Shown in pieces: positions 13,301 through 25,675 of a stretch of DNA of 64,000 nucleotides. Position numbers and translations under genes: made by a program. This DNA is from Lepidonotus clava (taxonomy: Eukaryota > Annelida > Polychaeta > Phyllodocida > Polynoidae): the NCBI GenBank assembly GCA_936440205.1, contig OW387139.1:36916378-36980377 (forward strand), written 5' to 3'. Numbering within the stretch: the first letter of the stretch is position 1; each line of letters starts with the position of its first letter. A model generated the notes under the pieces. That model was given only the letters and a program-made list of their open reading frames with translations. It did no database searches and was not told the origin of the DNA.

Positions 13301-15533
13301 TGATTTAAATGTCTGGTCTTAACATACTCCTTTATTTAGCAAAGGGAATGCCACATCCTTGTTCGATTCCCTTTTAAGTACAAATTGTTGATAAACTCTT
13401 GCGTTCCTTTGAATTACTTCTAACTTGTGACTCATTGGTTGGATATGCCATGGCTATAGGTTTTATACGACTAATGGCACGTACAGCACTTTTGAGTAAT
13501 AGGCCTATAATATTATTCCAATAATGAATGCCACATATACGAGATATGTATGTAGAATCCTCACTGTTGCAACCCCTAAAAGTATAGCATAAAAGTTATA
13601 TTCAATTATTTCCCTTACAATTCCTCAACAATTCAAAGTCTGCCAGGGACTGAGTAAACTTTACCAAACACCCTGGCAGCCAGACCTGACCATGAATTTT
13701 ATGGGCTGTTCAGTTGATGTTTTATCGGGAACAACCAGTGCAACTAAACAAATTTTGATCCGCTGGGGCAGAAACTAAAGAACGATCTCGGTGATACATT
13801 CCAGGACACCCCTAGAAGTACGGGGCTTTAATTTCAGCCACGTTCCACTAAAAAGTTGCTCCCTACGGGGGTCCACTTCTCTGACTTGTGCCCATGCATG
13901 ATGAATAAACAGATACTTCATGCTACCGACAAGAACAAGTGTATTTATGTGAATACAATAGAGGTGGCACTCTCTTGACTTTTGGCACTTTCCTAGTCTA
14001 TCCACGTGGCTCGTGCCCTAGAGGTTACCGCCGGGGTAAAAAATAAAAAGTAAAAAACTAGTTGTTGGGAAGAAAGGTTCAAGTGCACATGCGCCGGCAA
14101 TTAACGCATGCGTACAATAGGTGATCTAGATGGCGCGTGCACGTGAGGGGCTCGTCAACGCGCAGGCGCCGATTGACAGCTTTGTGGAAGATTCCCAATA
14201 CAATGTTATGTTCTTAGAAATATGCGGAATATCTAAACCTCGTTAAAAAAATACACAAGATACATTGAACATATACATGTAATTTGCCAATATAAGCTTC
14301 CTAATGATAACCTACTCGGTTTACAATGATGGTGAATGACATTTTTAATGAAACTAATTCCAGTGCTATTCAAACTTCTCTTCTTCTTTTTTTTTTAAAA
14401 AAAGGGTGCAAAATGATACGGTATAATCAATTTCAGCAGCTGCCCGAGTGGATAGGAAGTCCTGGCCACTATCAATTCTCTCTCGATGGGGAGCTAAACT
14501 TTTCGTACTTCAATATGTAGCAACCTTTGCCGTCTTTAAAATACCAACCTTCGTCATACCAAAGTTATTGGAACTGTTCTATAGTTTTTACTCCTTGTCA
14601 AAGTTTTACAATGAGAAATTGGGTTACACATTAAGGGGCTTTTATTTGCAAGGCTGTAGACCACCGACCTTTTATGTTCAGACCAAAGTCAGGTCGTATT
14701 GTTCACCGAGAAATCAGAATTGGATATAGTAACTTTGCTGCCATGTTATATGCAGAGCCAATATACTTTGATTAATTTATAGTTAGAGGAATGTATATGA
14801 ATATTGCCGATTTTGCATCAATAAAGGCAAAGTGTTCGAAATGGCATTTATCAGTACATTGAATAGGTGGAAAAAGAGGTCGCATTTTTTTATATGAATG
14901 GAGGTTGGGTATTTTCCGCTATTTATGGTTTGATAAGACCTAATGACTTGTTTGTCCAATTAAGAAGAGGTATAGCAACACCATACATCATACACCATGC
15001 AAGCATGATATATGTATTATCTTGGTTCAAAAACATGCATGATCAGCCAAAACTTTTAGGCCCGTTCGACTGGTTTTAAATGTGAACGTTGCTTTATTAG
15101 CGATTGCATACTCCTACTAGGTGATTATCATCTATATACTTCTATGTCAGAACACACAGATATATCGAATACAGTGAAGCTATCCTTATAATTCAACGTG
15201 TATGTACAAAACAAGATATAAATACCAATATCAATTCAAGAAAAAGACACCACAGTTCAGTAGTAGTTTGATATGGTCCTGATCAGGAATGTAAAATATC
15301 CACTTCCGCTGCCGGCGGAAATCACACACAAAAGAAAGCGTCAGGCATAATCCATTTTATTGAGAGTATCAGCGGAAAGCTGGACAATGTGCTGTGGTCA
15401 CCTGAGGGAGAAAAGACGAATTCTATCAGAATTAGTCCTGTGGTTAGTTTAGGTAGACCGAGTTGTTATCTTGGATCAACTTAGTCGTGGGTTGTTAATC
15501 ACAACATTATCAAAATAACTAGATTTGTAGCCA
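10381..15533. other. Intergenic stretch, nothing assigned
   Basis: It contains a C-tract of about 16 at 12603-12618, a GC-richer part at about 12860-13090 with open frames on both strands but no splice signals, and a CpG-rich patch at 14090-14180. A lone CAGGGGCGGCTCTAGC end near 10495 belongs to the CAGNGGCGGATCCAG family. No gene could be supported. Confidence 0.4.
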
Positions 15534-16107
15534 CTAAAGGCCGGGACACATATACCAACTCGATGGTCGGGAATGCTTCAGACCCGACTGTCAGAGACTA
15601 ATTAGTCGGGGGTGATTTCCTGGGGGGTGCCACATATAACGACCAAATGGTTGCAGGGCCTGAGTATATTTCGAATTAGCAAAGATGTATATAAGCAGAG
15701 TGGAATTTTATGCAGTATACTTATAAATTTTACCTGTAAAATACCACATAATGTTATAGTTGATGATAGGAACTCGGTTTTCTTTCCATTAAAAAAAGAA
15801 CCATGTTTTTAGAGAAATAGTTGTCGGAGAATGACATAAAATATATCATCTGAAAGCTTATTTCATGTGTATCTCTACGGGTTACTTTCAAATAAGAAGA
15901 TGTTTATATTAAAAAATCCTTAGCAGTAATAGGCCTTTCAGACCAGACAGTTGAGTTGTTCATCTTCAACATCTCATGATGTACAACTCGACGGTCTAGT
16001 TGGTAGAATTGCCGACAATCCAGTCGTAAGGCCATGACACACATACCAACTGATAGCAACTCAACTCAACTGTTGCGTCGAGTTGGTATATGTGTCCAGG
16101 CCTTTAG
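15534..16107. mobile_element. TA-flanked DNA transposon (non-autonomous), about 570 bp
   Basis: The left end reads CTAAAGGCCGGGACACATAT then ACCAACTCGA. The right end is its inverted copy with one early mismatch, so the terminal inverted repeat is about 30 bp. The TA just inside each end could be the target duplication, as in Tc1/mariner-type elements. There are internal inverted copies of 'accaactcga' and 'gagttg' words but no transposase frame, so it is non-autonomous. Confidence 0.7.
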
Positions 16108-17148
16108 GGCCCAAAGATACATTAAAAGACGTGACAAATTCCCACGGAAGTGGTCAATGGGTAAAAGGCTGCCAGCAATGGTCACTTCCGTTCAAAACCG
16201 CACTGTTTAGGTGGCCAGTATACTGTACATTTCTTTTTATTCTCATGCCATAACGACAAAGGTTTTATGTCCATTGTGCGCCTCACAATTCCTCTGTGTA
16301 AGAGATATATTGGCCATGATGGCAGGGTGCTGCCACGCTACTGTTCCAATTGCAATTCAGAAAACACAAGGCGAATGCTACATTTTTGTGTACGTTTACC
16401 AATGGGGTATTAGACAGTCCAGCTTCTGTCTTTAACCTTTTCTTTCACACCTCTTTTATTCATTCACACACACAACGGGAGTAAACCCGTGCAGTCTTTA
16501 AAAAGACAAGTGTTCTGTGCTCATTAAAGCGGCGGCGAAATGCACCACCCAATGTGGGCTCCTTGTCTTCGCCACAAGCCCACTTACCCCCCTGCCGAGT
16601 CCATCTAGTGAGAGTTCATTTTCTACATTCCCCGCTGGTATCTATTGTTTCCCGTGCCCCAAGGTGCCATTTTAGCACCTCTCTTTTCTCGGCTTAGCCG
16701 GTTGTTTCAACATGGTGGTCGGGAGGGTAACAGGGTGTTACAAAGCCCCCGAGAAACTGAAAAAGGTGGCCACCCCAGGATCAGCACAGCACCGTACAGG
16801 TGTGCACACTGTTTGGGACATGGGGGGCGGAAGACTTCAAAGGGTTCTAACAAGAGAATCGCCAGGTGCGAGGTGCGCAGGAGGGTTATCCAGAAGTCTG
16901 GAGAGGCAGGGTGCAGGGTTTATGTGTTTATTAGCGATCATAGACGGAATGTAAAGTTGTCTGGTGGTCGTTTCCACCCCCGCAATGACCTTTTGGGTCC
17001 TTATCCCGAGAAATTTAAATGCATATGGTTTAGCCAGTCTACGGTTTGGCACAGGAGATGAAAAATGTGCACACGTCCCTCCGGAGCGTTCAGCTTTAGG
17101 CCTATAATCATTCCTGCATTCATTAATTGATTAATTTGTTTATTCATT
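16108..17148. other. Intergenic stretch with an unassigned 138-codon open frame
   Basis: The region 16540-17060 is richer in GC and stays open on + for 138 codons (16645-17061). The translation is rich in Arg and Gly, resembles no family I know, and overlaps open frames in two other phases, so I do not call it a gene. Confidence 0.35.
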
Positions 17149-17288
17149 GTCATTCATTCATTCATTCATTCATTCATTCATTCATTCATTCATTCATTCA
17201 TTCATTCATTCATTCTGTATGTATGTATGTATGTATGTATGTATGTATGTATGTATGTATGTATGTATGTATGTATGTATGTATGTAT
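17149..17288. repeat. Compound microsatellite (CATT)n then (TATG)n
   Basis: About 16 units of a CATT/ATTC tetranucleotide run directly into about 18 units of TATG. The array stops exactly where a MITE begins at 17289. Confidence 0.95.
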
Positions 17289-17397
17289 CAGGGGCGGATC
17301 CAGGATAGGAAAATTTAAGCCAGGAATTTTGCATTAAAAAACTGGCTCGAAATATGGGGGCGTGCGCCTGACACGCCCCCTTCCAAATCCACGCCTG
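17289..17397. mobile_element. CAGNGGCGGATCCAG-family MITE, copy 2
   Basis: It starts CAGGGGCGGATCCAGG and ends AAATCCACGCCTG, an inverted version of the start; 109 bp in all. It sits at the very end of the TATG array, so it either inserted into the microsatellite or seeded it. Confidence 0.65.
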
Positions 17398-20300
17398 TAT
17401 GATTGTGTTTACATGGATGGATGAATGGAGACGGATACATGTAAGTATAGATGGATGGGCGGACTGATAAGTATACGGAGGGATGGATGGATGGAATGAT
17501 CAATAGGGCCTATGTATCTAGGTATATTTACTCACCTTTTAGCATTATTCTGCCTCATGTGAATGCATGTGCTCTTGTCTCTCCATTGCTCTTTATAGCT
17601 GGGTGCGCTCATGTGCATCCTGACAAAAACGAATTGTATTGTAGGTTGGAGTGGGCAAGACGAGGAGTTCGAAATGAGATGTTTATATTGACAAAATGGC
17701 TGGTATTAAGTTGTAATCTAAAAAAAATTTATTGATCGCTCTTTCATAATGGGCCGGGGGGCTATATTTCCCATTATGTTTCTCAAATAACCACTCAAAT
17801 GTATCCATAGTAAACTGACCCCTTGGTTCTAGACTGGCAGGTTGCATACATCTTACATCTCAGCCTATACGGTGCCGGCTACAGTCCTAATTCCGGCCAA
17901 ATACCACTTGAGACTGTAACCTTTGGTGGTTTTGATGGAGCTTAGAATACATTAATGACACATAACCTTCCGATACATGGGCGCTCTAGAGGGTCAGATT
18001 AAGTCAGACCAAACATTGTCACTGCCCGAAGCTTTGCTTGGACCCGGCTGGCGCCACGCTGATCCCATCATGGTAAGGCTGGTACTCCGCCTACTCTTGA
18101 CATCAGGCCCATCAATGGCGGTAGAGACAAGGGTTTCCAAATTGTATCATAATGCCCAACCCACACACCTCTCGGGAGTGACCACACAACGATTTATCAC
18201 CAAGGACGGCTAATTTTGTCTGTCTCCTTATTTAGCATGTTTCCGGGGGTGTTATGAATATATATTTCTAATCATGACACAATGCTAAATCGAAAAACGT
18301 GCCAATATGCTTCTGTTACGCTCAGCAGCCCAAATTGCAAGTCAGAATGAGCAAACCATCCGAATCTGTATCTAAAATGCTATTGTTCACTCTTCAGGAT
18401 TATTCCGGAAAAGAAAGATTTGAAAGCAAAGTATTCTGACCAATTGTCTTCATTCGATACCCACATAGACCCTTGACCTATAGAAACTACCTTTTCAATT
18501 TTACAATTTTCAGAAGACATAACTGCAAGTCCCTCTAATCGTAACTACTAGCACGGTCTATAATTTTCAAGCAAATAAGTTTCTCATTCTGAGGGACGGC
18601 TAATCAGAACTCCGCCCATCCTTTACATTGCTAATTACCTTCCCGTTTCCAGGATACCGTACTATGTACATGACTTACATACCTTACCGTTGCCCCTGAC
18701 AACAGACAATGTCGTCCATTGGACATGACGCGTGACACTTGGTATGATTGACGTCCATCCTACAAACACACGAATTCACGACCAGCAAGGCGGAAAGGAC
18801 GGCAGACTGTCTCCAGCAAATCTAAAAGGGGAATTAGTCAACAAAGACAGTCTACTTCCGGGCGTTCCGGTCTGTGGCTTTTGTAATTTATGTCCGGAAT
18901 CTGTCCTTAATTCTGAAGTGGAATCTCTTTTCATTATGTTACTGCAATGTTACTGTATATAATATATATATTAACATTTTAGCATAATAATCAAAATTAA
19001 TGGAGAAAATTATGTAAGTCTTTCTTTCTACTATTGTACCGTTTCAACTATGGAATTCTTTTGAGTGGTAATTCAGGTTTTTTTTGTAAATATAACTTAA
19101 AGATTTGCTAAAAGGAAACGTTACCTCAATGATTGATGTTCTTTATAAACTGCATGTTCCGAGTGCACTATAATTATGAAAATCGATGGATGCGCAATTG
19201 TATGCTCTGTTACTGAATTGCTAAGGAAAAAAGATGCAAGGACACAAAATAGTTATTTCAGAATAATATATATACGCAGCTAGATTTCATAGACATAGCG
19301 CATGGACTTTGTTGCCATTTCCCGAAAATTGTAATGATGCTAAGTAACATAACTGAGAAATATGCTTCGTGATTGATAAAGAAACTAGGATAATTGTCCG
19401 GAAATCTGGAGTATTGTAACCATCAAAGAACTATACACATATTCCAGAAAGCAGCTGGTTAAAACATGACCGAATTCCCTAAACCGCTCATTCATAAACC
19501 CTCACAATATCCACCCTTTGATCTTGCCTTGTCCATACAGACCGGTCTATGAACCCCACAGAAGGCATCGGTCCATACCGTAATTAATCACCAGTACCCA
19601 GTTTCCCCCGGCGATTACTTCATTTCCTTCCCCAGGGTTGTGTAACTATGTAACCACTGGTCATGCACACAACACCCCCAAAGCTCCAGTAGGTGTGAAT
19701 AGCGGCCAACACCTGAAAACACCTGTATACACGGGGAAAGGCTGGTAGTGGGCTGTCAAAACGCCCGATCGCCTCACCAGGTAATGATTGCCTCATCACA
19801 GCAGATCCATTGAGATCAAAGGCCCCTGCGGCGGCTGGAGAGGTAGGGGGGACGCCCTGGAAGGAGGAGGGGTGTGGGCGCGCATATATCTGTATAATTA
19901 TTGTGAGGGGCGTGGATTTAAGTGCGGGTGCTGATAATGGTGGAGGGCAACGCCCTGAGGGGCAGTCCGTATATTCTAGGACAATTATTTTATGTTGGCA
20001 ACGCAAATCAAAATATGCAGTTAGACAACTAGTTAGACAAAGGGAAACCTTGAAGATTAATACTAATAAAAACCTTAAAAAATTATTGATATTAGGGAAT
20101 TACCAAAATATTCTCACCATTTACTCTTAAATTAGGCTAATCATTGCTCAATGTTAAGGAAAATAGCCCTATCGCATGCAAATGATATCGCACCGAAATA
20201 TTTTTCATCCAAATAAAAGATGCATTACAATTTCCAATGATCTTCCCGGGGTGTTTAAAGTGTGAATAATGTCAGGACAATCTATATTCTTATTCAAAAT

Positions 20301-22870
20301 AACGCGTCATTTTAATAATAATTACAAGCATTTATGATGACAATTGCCTTAGGATTAATCAGCTGCTGAAAGCCCCCAGAGCCATATGCGAAATTATACC
20401 TTATGGAAACAACGCCGTTCGTGTTGCCGCCCCATGAAAGAGGCTTACCAACGCCCAGCTATAGGCGATAGCAGGTTCCCGACTCAACTTGACTCGGCGA
20501 TCGGCGGCTGCTGTGGGACGCTGCCGGAAACTGAGGGGGTGACGTAAGAAGCCCTTACCCTGTCCGCACGCCACCAGGGTGGCCATTGTTAAGGTCAGGT
20601 TCCACCTATACAGGTGTGTTGACAGGTCGGGGCGGCCCTGGTGTCCGTATCTTTTTATGTCTCCGATGTAAAGGGGGATATTATAGAGATCTGCAGTGGA
20701 TACTGCCCCGTGTCAAACAAAGCTATGCTCATATTGTATGATACGCCTTGGGACATAGAGTATGCACCATCTTATTATCCCCGAAATCTACTTACTGCCC
20801 ACCAGTAGCTTGTGGACACTACAAAAAGTCGAGGTGTTATTTGGGCGTCAGTCAATGATGGAATTATATAGGCCTATGAGATACACGTGAGGAGTGCATA
20901 CCTCCCATCGTCTGGGAATTATGTCAGAATTATGTCCATTTAGGAAGGAAAATCTACAAGTAGCATGCAGTGCACCACCCCACCCCACTTTAAAAATCCT
21001 CCAACGGCCTTTGAGAGTTTCGAGTCACCTATCAGAAAAAAAACAGAACTACATTGTTTATGGCCCGAATTATTTTATGAAGCCAGTCTAAAATATAATA
21101 ATTTTCATGGCAATTAAACGAAAGTTAGTTTAGAATGATAGAGAGAATGCAAACTCAAGACAAAAAGTAAAGAAAACCTCTGGCAATTAATAAACTTTGA
21201 GCAGAAAATAGTTTGAACAAACAAGATAGTGGAACTCAAATTTATGGCCATCACATCCATGCAAAGCCCTCAAATTAGTATCAGTGTTATTTCCCTCAGC
21301 CCTATTTACCCTTTCATACACTTGTATTTAGACTTGTATTTTTGTGAAGGACAGGCCATGCAGACACAATTTAGGGGTTCGGTGAAGTACATCCTAAAAA
21401 GCAAACGGTTCTAATTGGCCAGATAGTTTATGACTCCATTACTTGGATCTTTTCAGGCATTAAAGCAACACTGCCTTATCTAGACCAGACATAATAAGTT
21501 CTTTTCTACATGTCATATTCCAAAATGAGTGCCTATTACTGATATTTGTTGTGTCATCAAAATATCCAAAAGTGAACTAACGTTACATTCTTAATTACAT
21601 GACACTAAGCTGTAGAATGGGATTACAATCAAGATTAATCAATCTTAAATCTCCAATTAACACATTATCGATCGTCTCTATGTCAATCATAATCCCACAT
21701 TTTCTTTTGATTAATCATATCAAGTTATTAAATTGACATATCCTTAATTGGTGACAGCAATTCCCAACGTAAGCTTAAGTAGATGATAGGCCTAAAGTAT
21801 TTTTCGAGTTGTGAAACCCACGGGGAACCTTACTGGTTTTATTGAAACAATCAATAAAAATGCCATCCACCGTAACGGGGCTTTACTTGTGTTTCTATGC
21901 ACACACTAAAACTCAAACAATGGGTGATTAAATAAGGCGATCTTAAACAGTTATCTCTTCTGTACCCCCTGCGCGGCCGGGCGGACGCCATACAATGACT
22001 ACCGTTTCGCTGGCAGCCGCTAGGGCGCCGTACGCGTGACAGACTATGTGCCACAAGGAAGTTGGCAAAACAAAAACAGTAATTGTGTGGGTCGGGAAGC
22101 CCGATTGTGACGTGACATGGTGTTACGTATAGGGCTTGGGATAATCTTCCGCAGGGAATCTATGCCCCTGCTAGTTTTGTTTTGGCGTTTTATAGGTTCT
22201 TTCTTGGTGGCAGCACAACATTATGAAAGAACCTTACATGACATTTTCTGAAAAGTCCCCTGCAGTCTTTGCTGGAACGATGGCATACGTATTCAACGCT
22301 TTAAGATTATTTGTTATGTGATCAGGAAATGAAAGGCGACGGAAGATCTATTTAATTTGATCTGTCAGGGGTTTGGCAAGTGTTGGGTCGGTTGAATAAC
22401 ATGTAAGTATAGGACAACAATCTGACATACATTATTTTCTCAAGTAACAGCATTAGGCTAAAAAGCATTGTCTAACTCATGTTTAATTTCATAAAATAAA
22501 ACATACTGTCATTTTACATCCATGCATGACTAAGCCCGATGGAGACATTTATCAAAATGTTATCAAACTTCTTTGTAATTTTCTGCGGTTTTTTTCTTTT
22601 TTTGATCGGCCACATTTGTTTGATGTAGGGTTGAACCTGACCACAACTACGGCCTCCCTGGAGGCGTGCGCTGTGCGCACATGGCCCGCGGCCGGCTAAA
22701 CTGCTCACCATTCTTGATCTGTTCCCGGTTCATTGTGATATTGACCTGCAATTCAATCTGACAATTAAAAAAGACGGTTACTTATACGTATTGCACATCT
22801 AAATATAAGTCAGTGCTTTATGTCTTCATAAAACGGTAGACATTGAGACATTGTGGACTATTGGAAGACC
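17398..22870. other. Intergenic stretch, nothing assigned
   Basis: No exon with good borders and no recognisable domain. GC-richer pieces at about 18000-18200, 19740-19990, 20400-20590 and 21960-22030 each carry short open frames, none with supporting splice sites. Confidence 0.4.
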
Positions 22871-22905
22871 ACAAGTGGGAAGATTTACCAACTGAGCTAC
22901 AACAA
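22871..22905 (-). mobile_element. tRNA-like A-box fragment, truncated SINE head
   Basis: Read on the - strand, TAGCTCAGTTGGTAAAT (22883-22899) is a near-perfect tRNA A box. No B box follows at the expected distance, so this is a 5' fragment of a tRNA-derived SINE rather than a tRNA gene. Confidence 0.45.
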
Positions 22906-23798
22906 ATGTCAGACTTAGATTCGTTTAAGTCAGCAATAAAACGGTATTCGTTCAACTAAATTGATCGAAAAATTATGTATACTAGAAAGAATCGTATGTA
23001 ATGAGATTCAACTATATTGTAAAATCACCATCAATGTAACAGATTACGTAATGTATCATAATGTATTTACTGATGTGATTTCAATTGTACAAATTTGATA
23101 CTATGATTGTTTAAATTGAAGGCTACGTTGATTCTGTATAATTGTTACACAAAAGTGTTGTACATTTTAGACAACCAATTTGTTTTTCTGAATGGAAGAA
23201 CTTGTAAACACAGGAACTCAGAAAAAAAAAAAAAAAATAGTTTGAGCATCATCAGAGGGTCGTGCGGTGACTTTTATTCGAATCGAAAATTCTGCATTAT
23301 TTAGTGTAAAACTCACCCAAAAAGTAATTAATGAATTGTGACCAGCCGAGGTGAAAGGGTACTCCGTGCGGGATTTATCATCAGGGCAATGTTGTAGAGC
23401 ATGTTGTAAGCTTTCAAATAATACCAAACATGCCCAAATCCGATAATTATTAAGCAAGTTATGGGCTGTTAAACATAACACTATCAGGATACCGAAAAAT
23501 GAGGAAAAGCTTAAATTCCTTTAATTTAATGAGATTTTGCATAAATTATCATAAATTATGATAATTATCAGTAAATATTCAAAAACACAATTTTATTAAT
23601 CATTTTTTAATCAGAAATGATATTTCTATTCTGTCTTCAATATGGAGACCTGAAAACAACAGTTTCTCATAGTTTACACTATTTTATGAAAATCTCATGA
23701 ATTTTAGTTTCCATGGCAACCAAATAGAACTAATTAAGTGAATTTTCCATATTAAAACGTTCCATTGACATTCCAAATATGGAAATATTCCATCATGA

Positions 23799-25509
23799 TG
23801 TACTGACACGGGTGGCCAGTCCATGTTTGGGCAGCATAGGGGGAATGTGGGTTATATCGCGCATGTGGGTTATATCGCGCACCTGTACTTAATTGCTCAT
23901 AAATAGATTAATATTGGTCTGATTGTGAAAATTCAAATTGGTATATGTGCAGTATTCTCTGCTGAAGCCCATACGATGCCTAGATGGATTACCACTATGA
24001 AAAAAGTAATAGAATCGCCTGTATGAATCTTATTCAATGTTTTTATTGTTCTTGCTTTAAATGTTAGTTAATTTCCGATTTCCCATTTTTTGTTGAAACA
24101 AATTAATGAGTTAGACGAGGTATTATTAATCTTTTTATGATTAAAGTTCGTGAAATTATGAACATATGCATTTTTTCCCCAAGAATAAAATTAATGTTTT
24201 TTTCAATGACATTTCAAGGTCAAAATATAACTTTGGGTGGTATTGTATCGCGCATTTGCTGTTGCTGTATCGCGCATTTTATTATGAATTATATAGATAT
24301 ACCTTTCATTATTATATTTTTATTATTTTCCGACATAAATTCATTTTTTAAAGTTTTTTTTGATACTACAAATATCTCTCAATTTCACTCTCTAAATAAG
24401 AGCATCGTCAAAAGGGAATTTAGAAATGAGAAGCAGAAAATATGATTATTAGAAATTATGTAAAATTTTAGGTCGGAGAAAATTTGTCTTTTTCTCTGAA
24501 TTTAATATGTTCTCCATTATTAAGTATAACAGAAACTTCATTGTTAAATATTCACTTGAAAAACCACTTTGACATAATCTATTTTTGCTATTTCTTTTTA
24601 CAAATCAACCCAGGCAAATGTACTTACTATCTAAAATATTTTGTCTATAATTTATTATTCAATCATTTCATATCCTCATATCAAAATGTATGTATCTAAT
24701 ACACGATACAACCCTTAACTGCGCGATATAACAACAAAACATTATTTCTTATCATTGTATCTTTGATTTTAGATAAAAAAACGACCATTTGTATGCAACC
24801 ACAATGGTAATTATGGGCTGATATCCTACCAAATCGAAATAAACATGGGTTAATATGGGTTGATGCTATCATAATTTTAAATCTTATTTTTTGTATTTAT
24901 TTTTTTCTCATGATACACCAGGGATATATCTTATAACTTATTTACCTGTCTGGTATTTGTTGTTGGTGTTATATCGCGCATCGGGTGCGCGATATAACCC
25001 ACATTCCCCCTAACGTGAGCTTAGAAGCGCACGTGTAAGCCAATGTTTCACTTTGACAGTAGTGAAATGAGGGAGGAGTTACGGTGTGACGTACCACCAT
25101 ATAATAATGTGTTCCGCTCTTAGCTAGCCAGAGTAGCTGCAAGCACTGTGTGAGTAAACATCCTGTGAAGGTTGGACCTTTAATCTGCAGTCTAGGTTCT
25201 GGAGAGAGGCATATAGAAATTGTGTTAGAGCGTGGAGCGTTGACTGAGTATGTTTGAGGGGACTCTAACCTTGGGACTGATCATGGTCAATCGAGTTCTT
25301 GTCACGGAACGACTAGACATTGGATAATAAACAACAAATCCTTTCACAACGAGTGTTCACGTCTTACATGATGAGGGAACTATAATTATGTATTGGACGA
25401 CCGCAGTCACGAGGAGGAAGACTGCGAATGGAGCTAGCTATTATCTATACAACTAAATACCACTTACACGCACTAACTTTAAATGGATAATTAACCTCTC
25501 TATAGTTCA
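23799..25509 (+). mobile_element. Solo LTR, family A (537 bp without the nested insert)
   Basis: It starts TGTACTGAC and ends CTATAGTTCA (5'-TG...CA-3') and is flanked by the 4-bp duplication ATGA on both sides (23795-23798 and 25510-25513). After subtracting the transposon at 23839-25010 and its TA, the length is 537 bp, the same as the second copy at 50460-50996. The two look about 95% identical, so they are fairly young. It contains an AATAAA signal. There is no internal retroviral-type region, so it is a recombined solo LTR. The superfamily (Ty3-like, BEL or other) cannot be told. Confidence 0.85.
23839..25010. mobile_element. TA-flanked transposon nested in the LTR, 1172 bp, TATCGCGCA-rich
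   Basis: Perfect 25-bp terminal inverted repeats begin GGGGGAATGTGGGTTATATC and run on into GCGCA. TA flanks both sides (23837-23838, 25011-25012). The other LTR copy preserves the empty site as a single dinucleotide, which proves the insertion. No transposase-like frame is present. The word TATCGCGCA or its complement occurs seven times: 23855, 23873, 24246, 24268, 24720(-), 24972 and 24986(-). The right subterminal part forms a 13-bp-arm hairpin. TA duplication suggests a Tc1/mariner-like mover. Confidence 0.85.
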
Positions 25510-25675
25510 ATGATAGAATGTTTTGAGTATGATAAATGAATTCTACACAAAAAGTTGGTTTAAGACAAAACTATCACTATATTTCATAAATCTTCTCATA
25601 TTTCCTTAAATATTAGGTTTAGGATAGGAAATATAGAAACCTCGGGGTACCCTTTCCCCTCGGCTGGTCACAATT

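Larger units (their letters stand above)
23334..25675. mobile_element. Probable old DNA element, 33-bp inverted ends, host of nested insertions
   Basis: AATTGTGACCAGCCGAGG plus a GAAAGGGTAC core at 23334-23366 recurs inverted at 25643-25675 with two mismatches in 33 bp. Once the solo LTR (23799-25509, itself containing a 1172-bp insert) and one target copy are removed, the arms would lie roughly 630 bp apart. That is typical of a non-autonomous DNA transposon. Element class is unknown, and whether the arms are true termini is inferred. Confidence 0.5.

Noticed and set aside
14867-15079. 70-codon + open frame with a membrane-like mix of residues
   Set aside because: AT-rich sequence favours hydrophobic codons. 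There is no motif and no exon border.
16645-17061. 138-codon + strand open frame
   Set aside because: Open frames overlap it in other phases, which points to stop-poor composition. No family resemblance and no splice sites.
23839-25010. CRISPR-like or regulatory array because of the repeated TATCGCGCA box
   Set aside because: Boxes are irregularly spaced and in both orientations inside a eukaryotic transposon with clear inverted ends.
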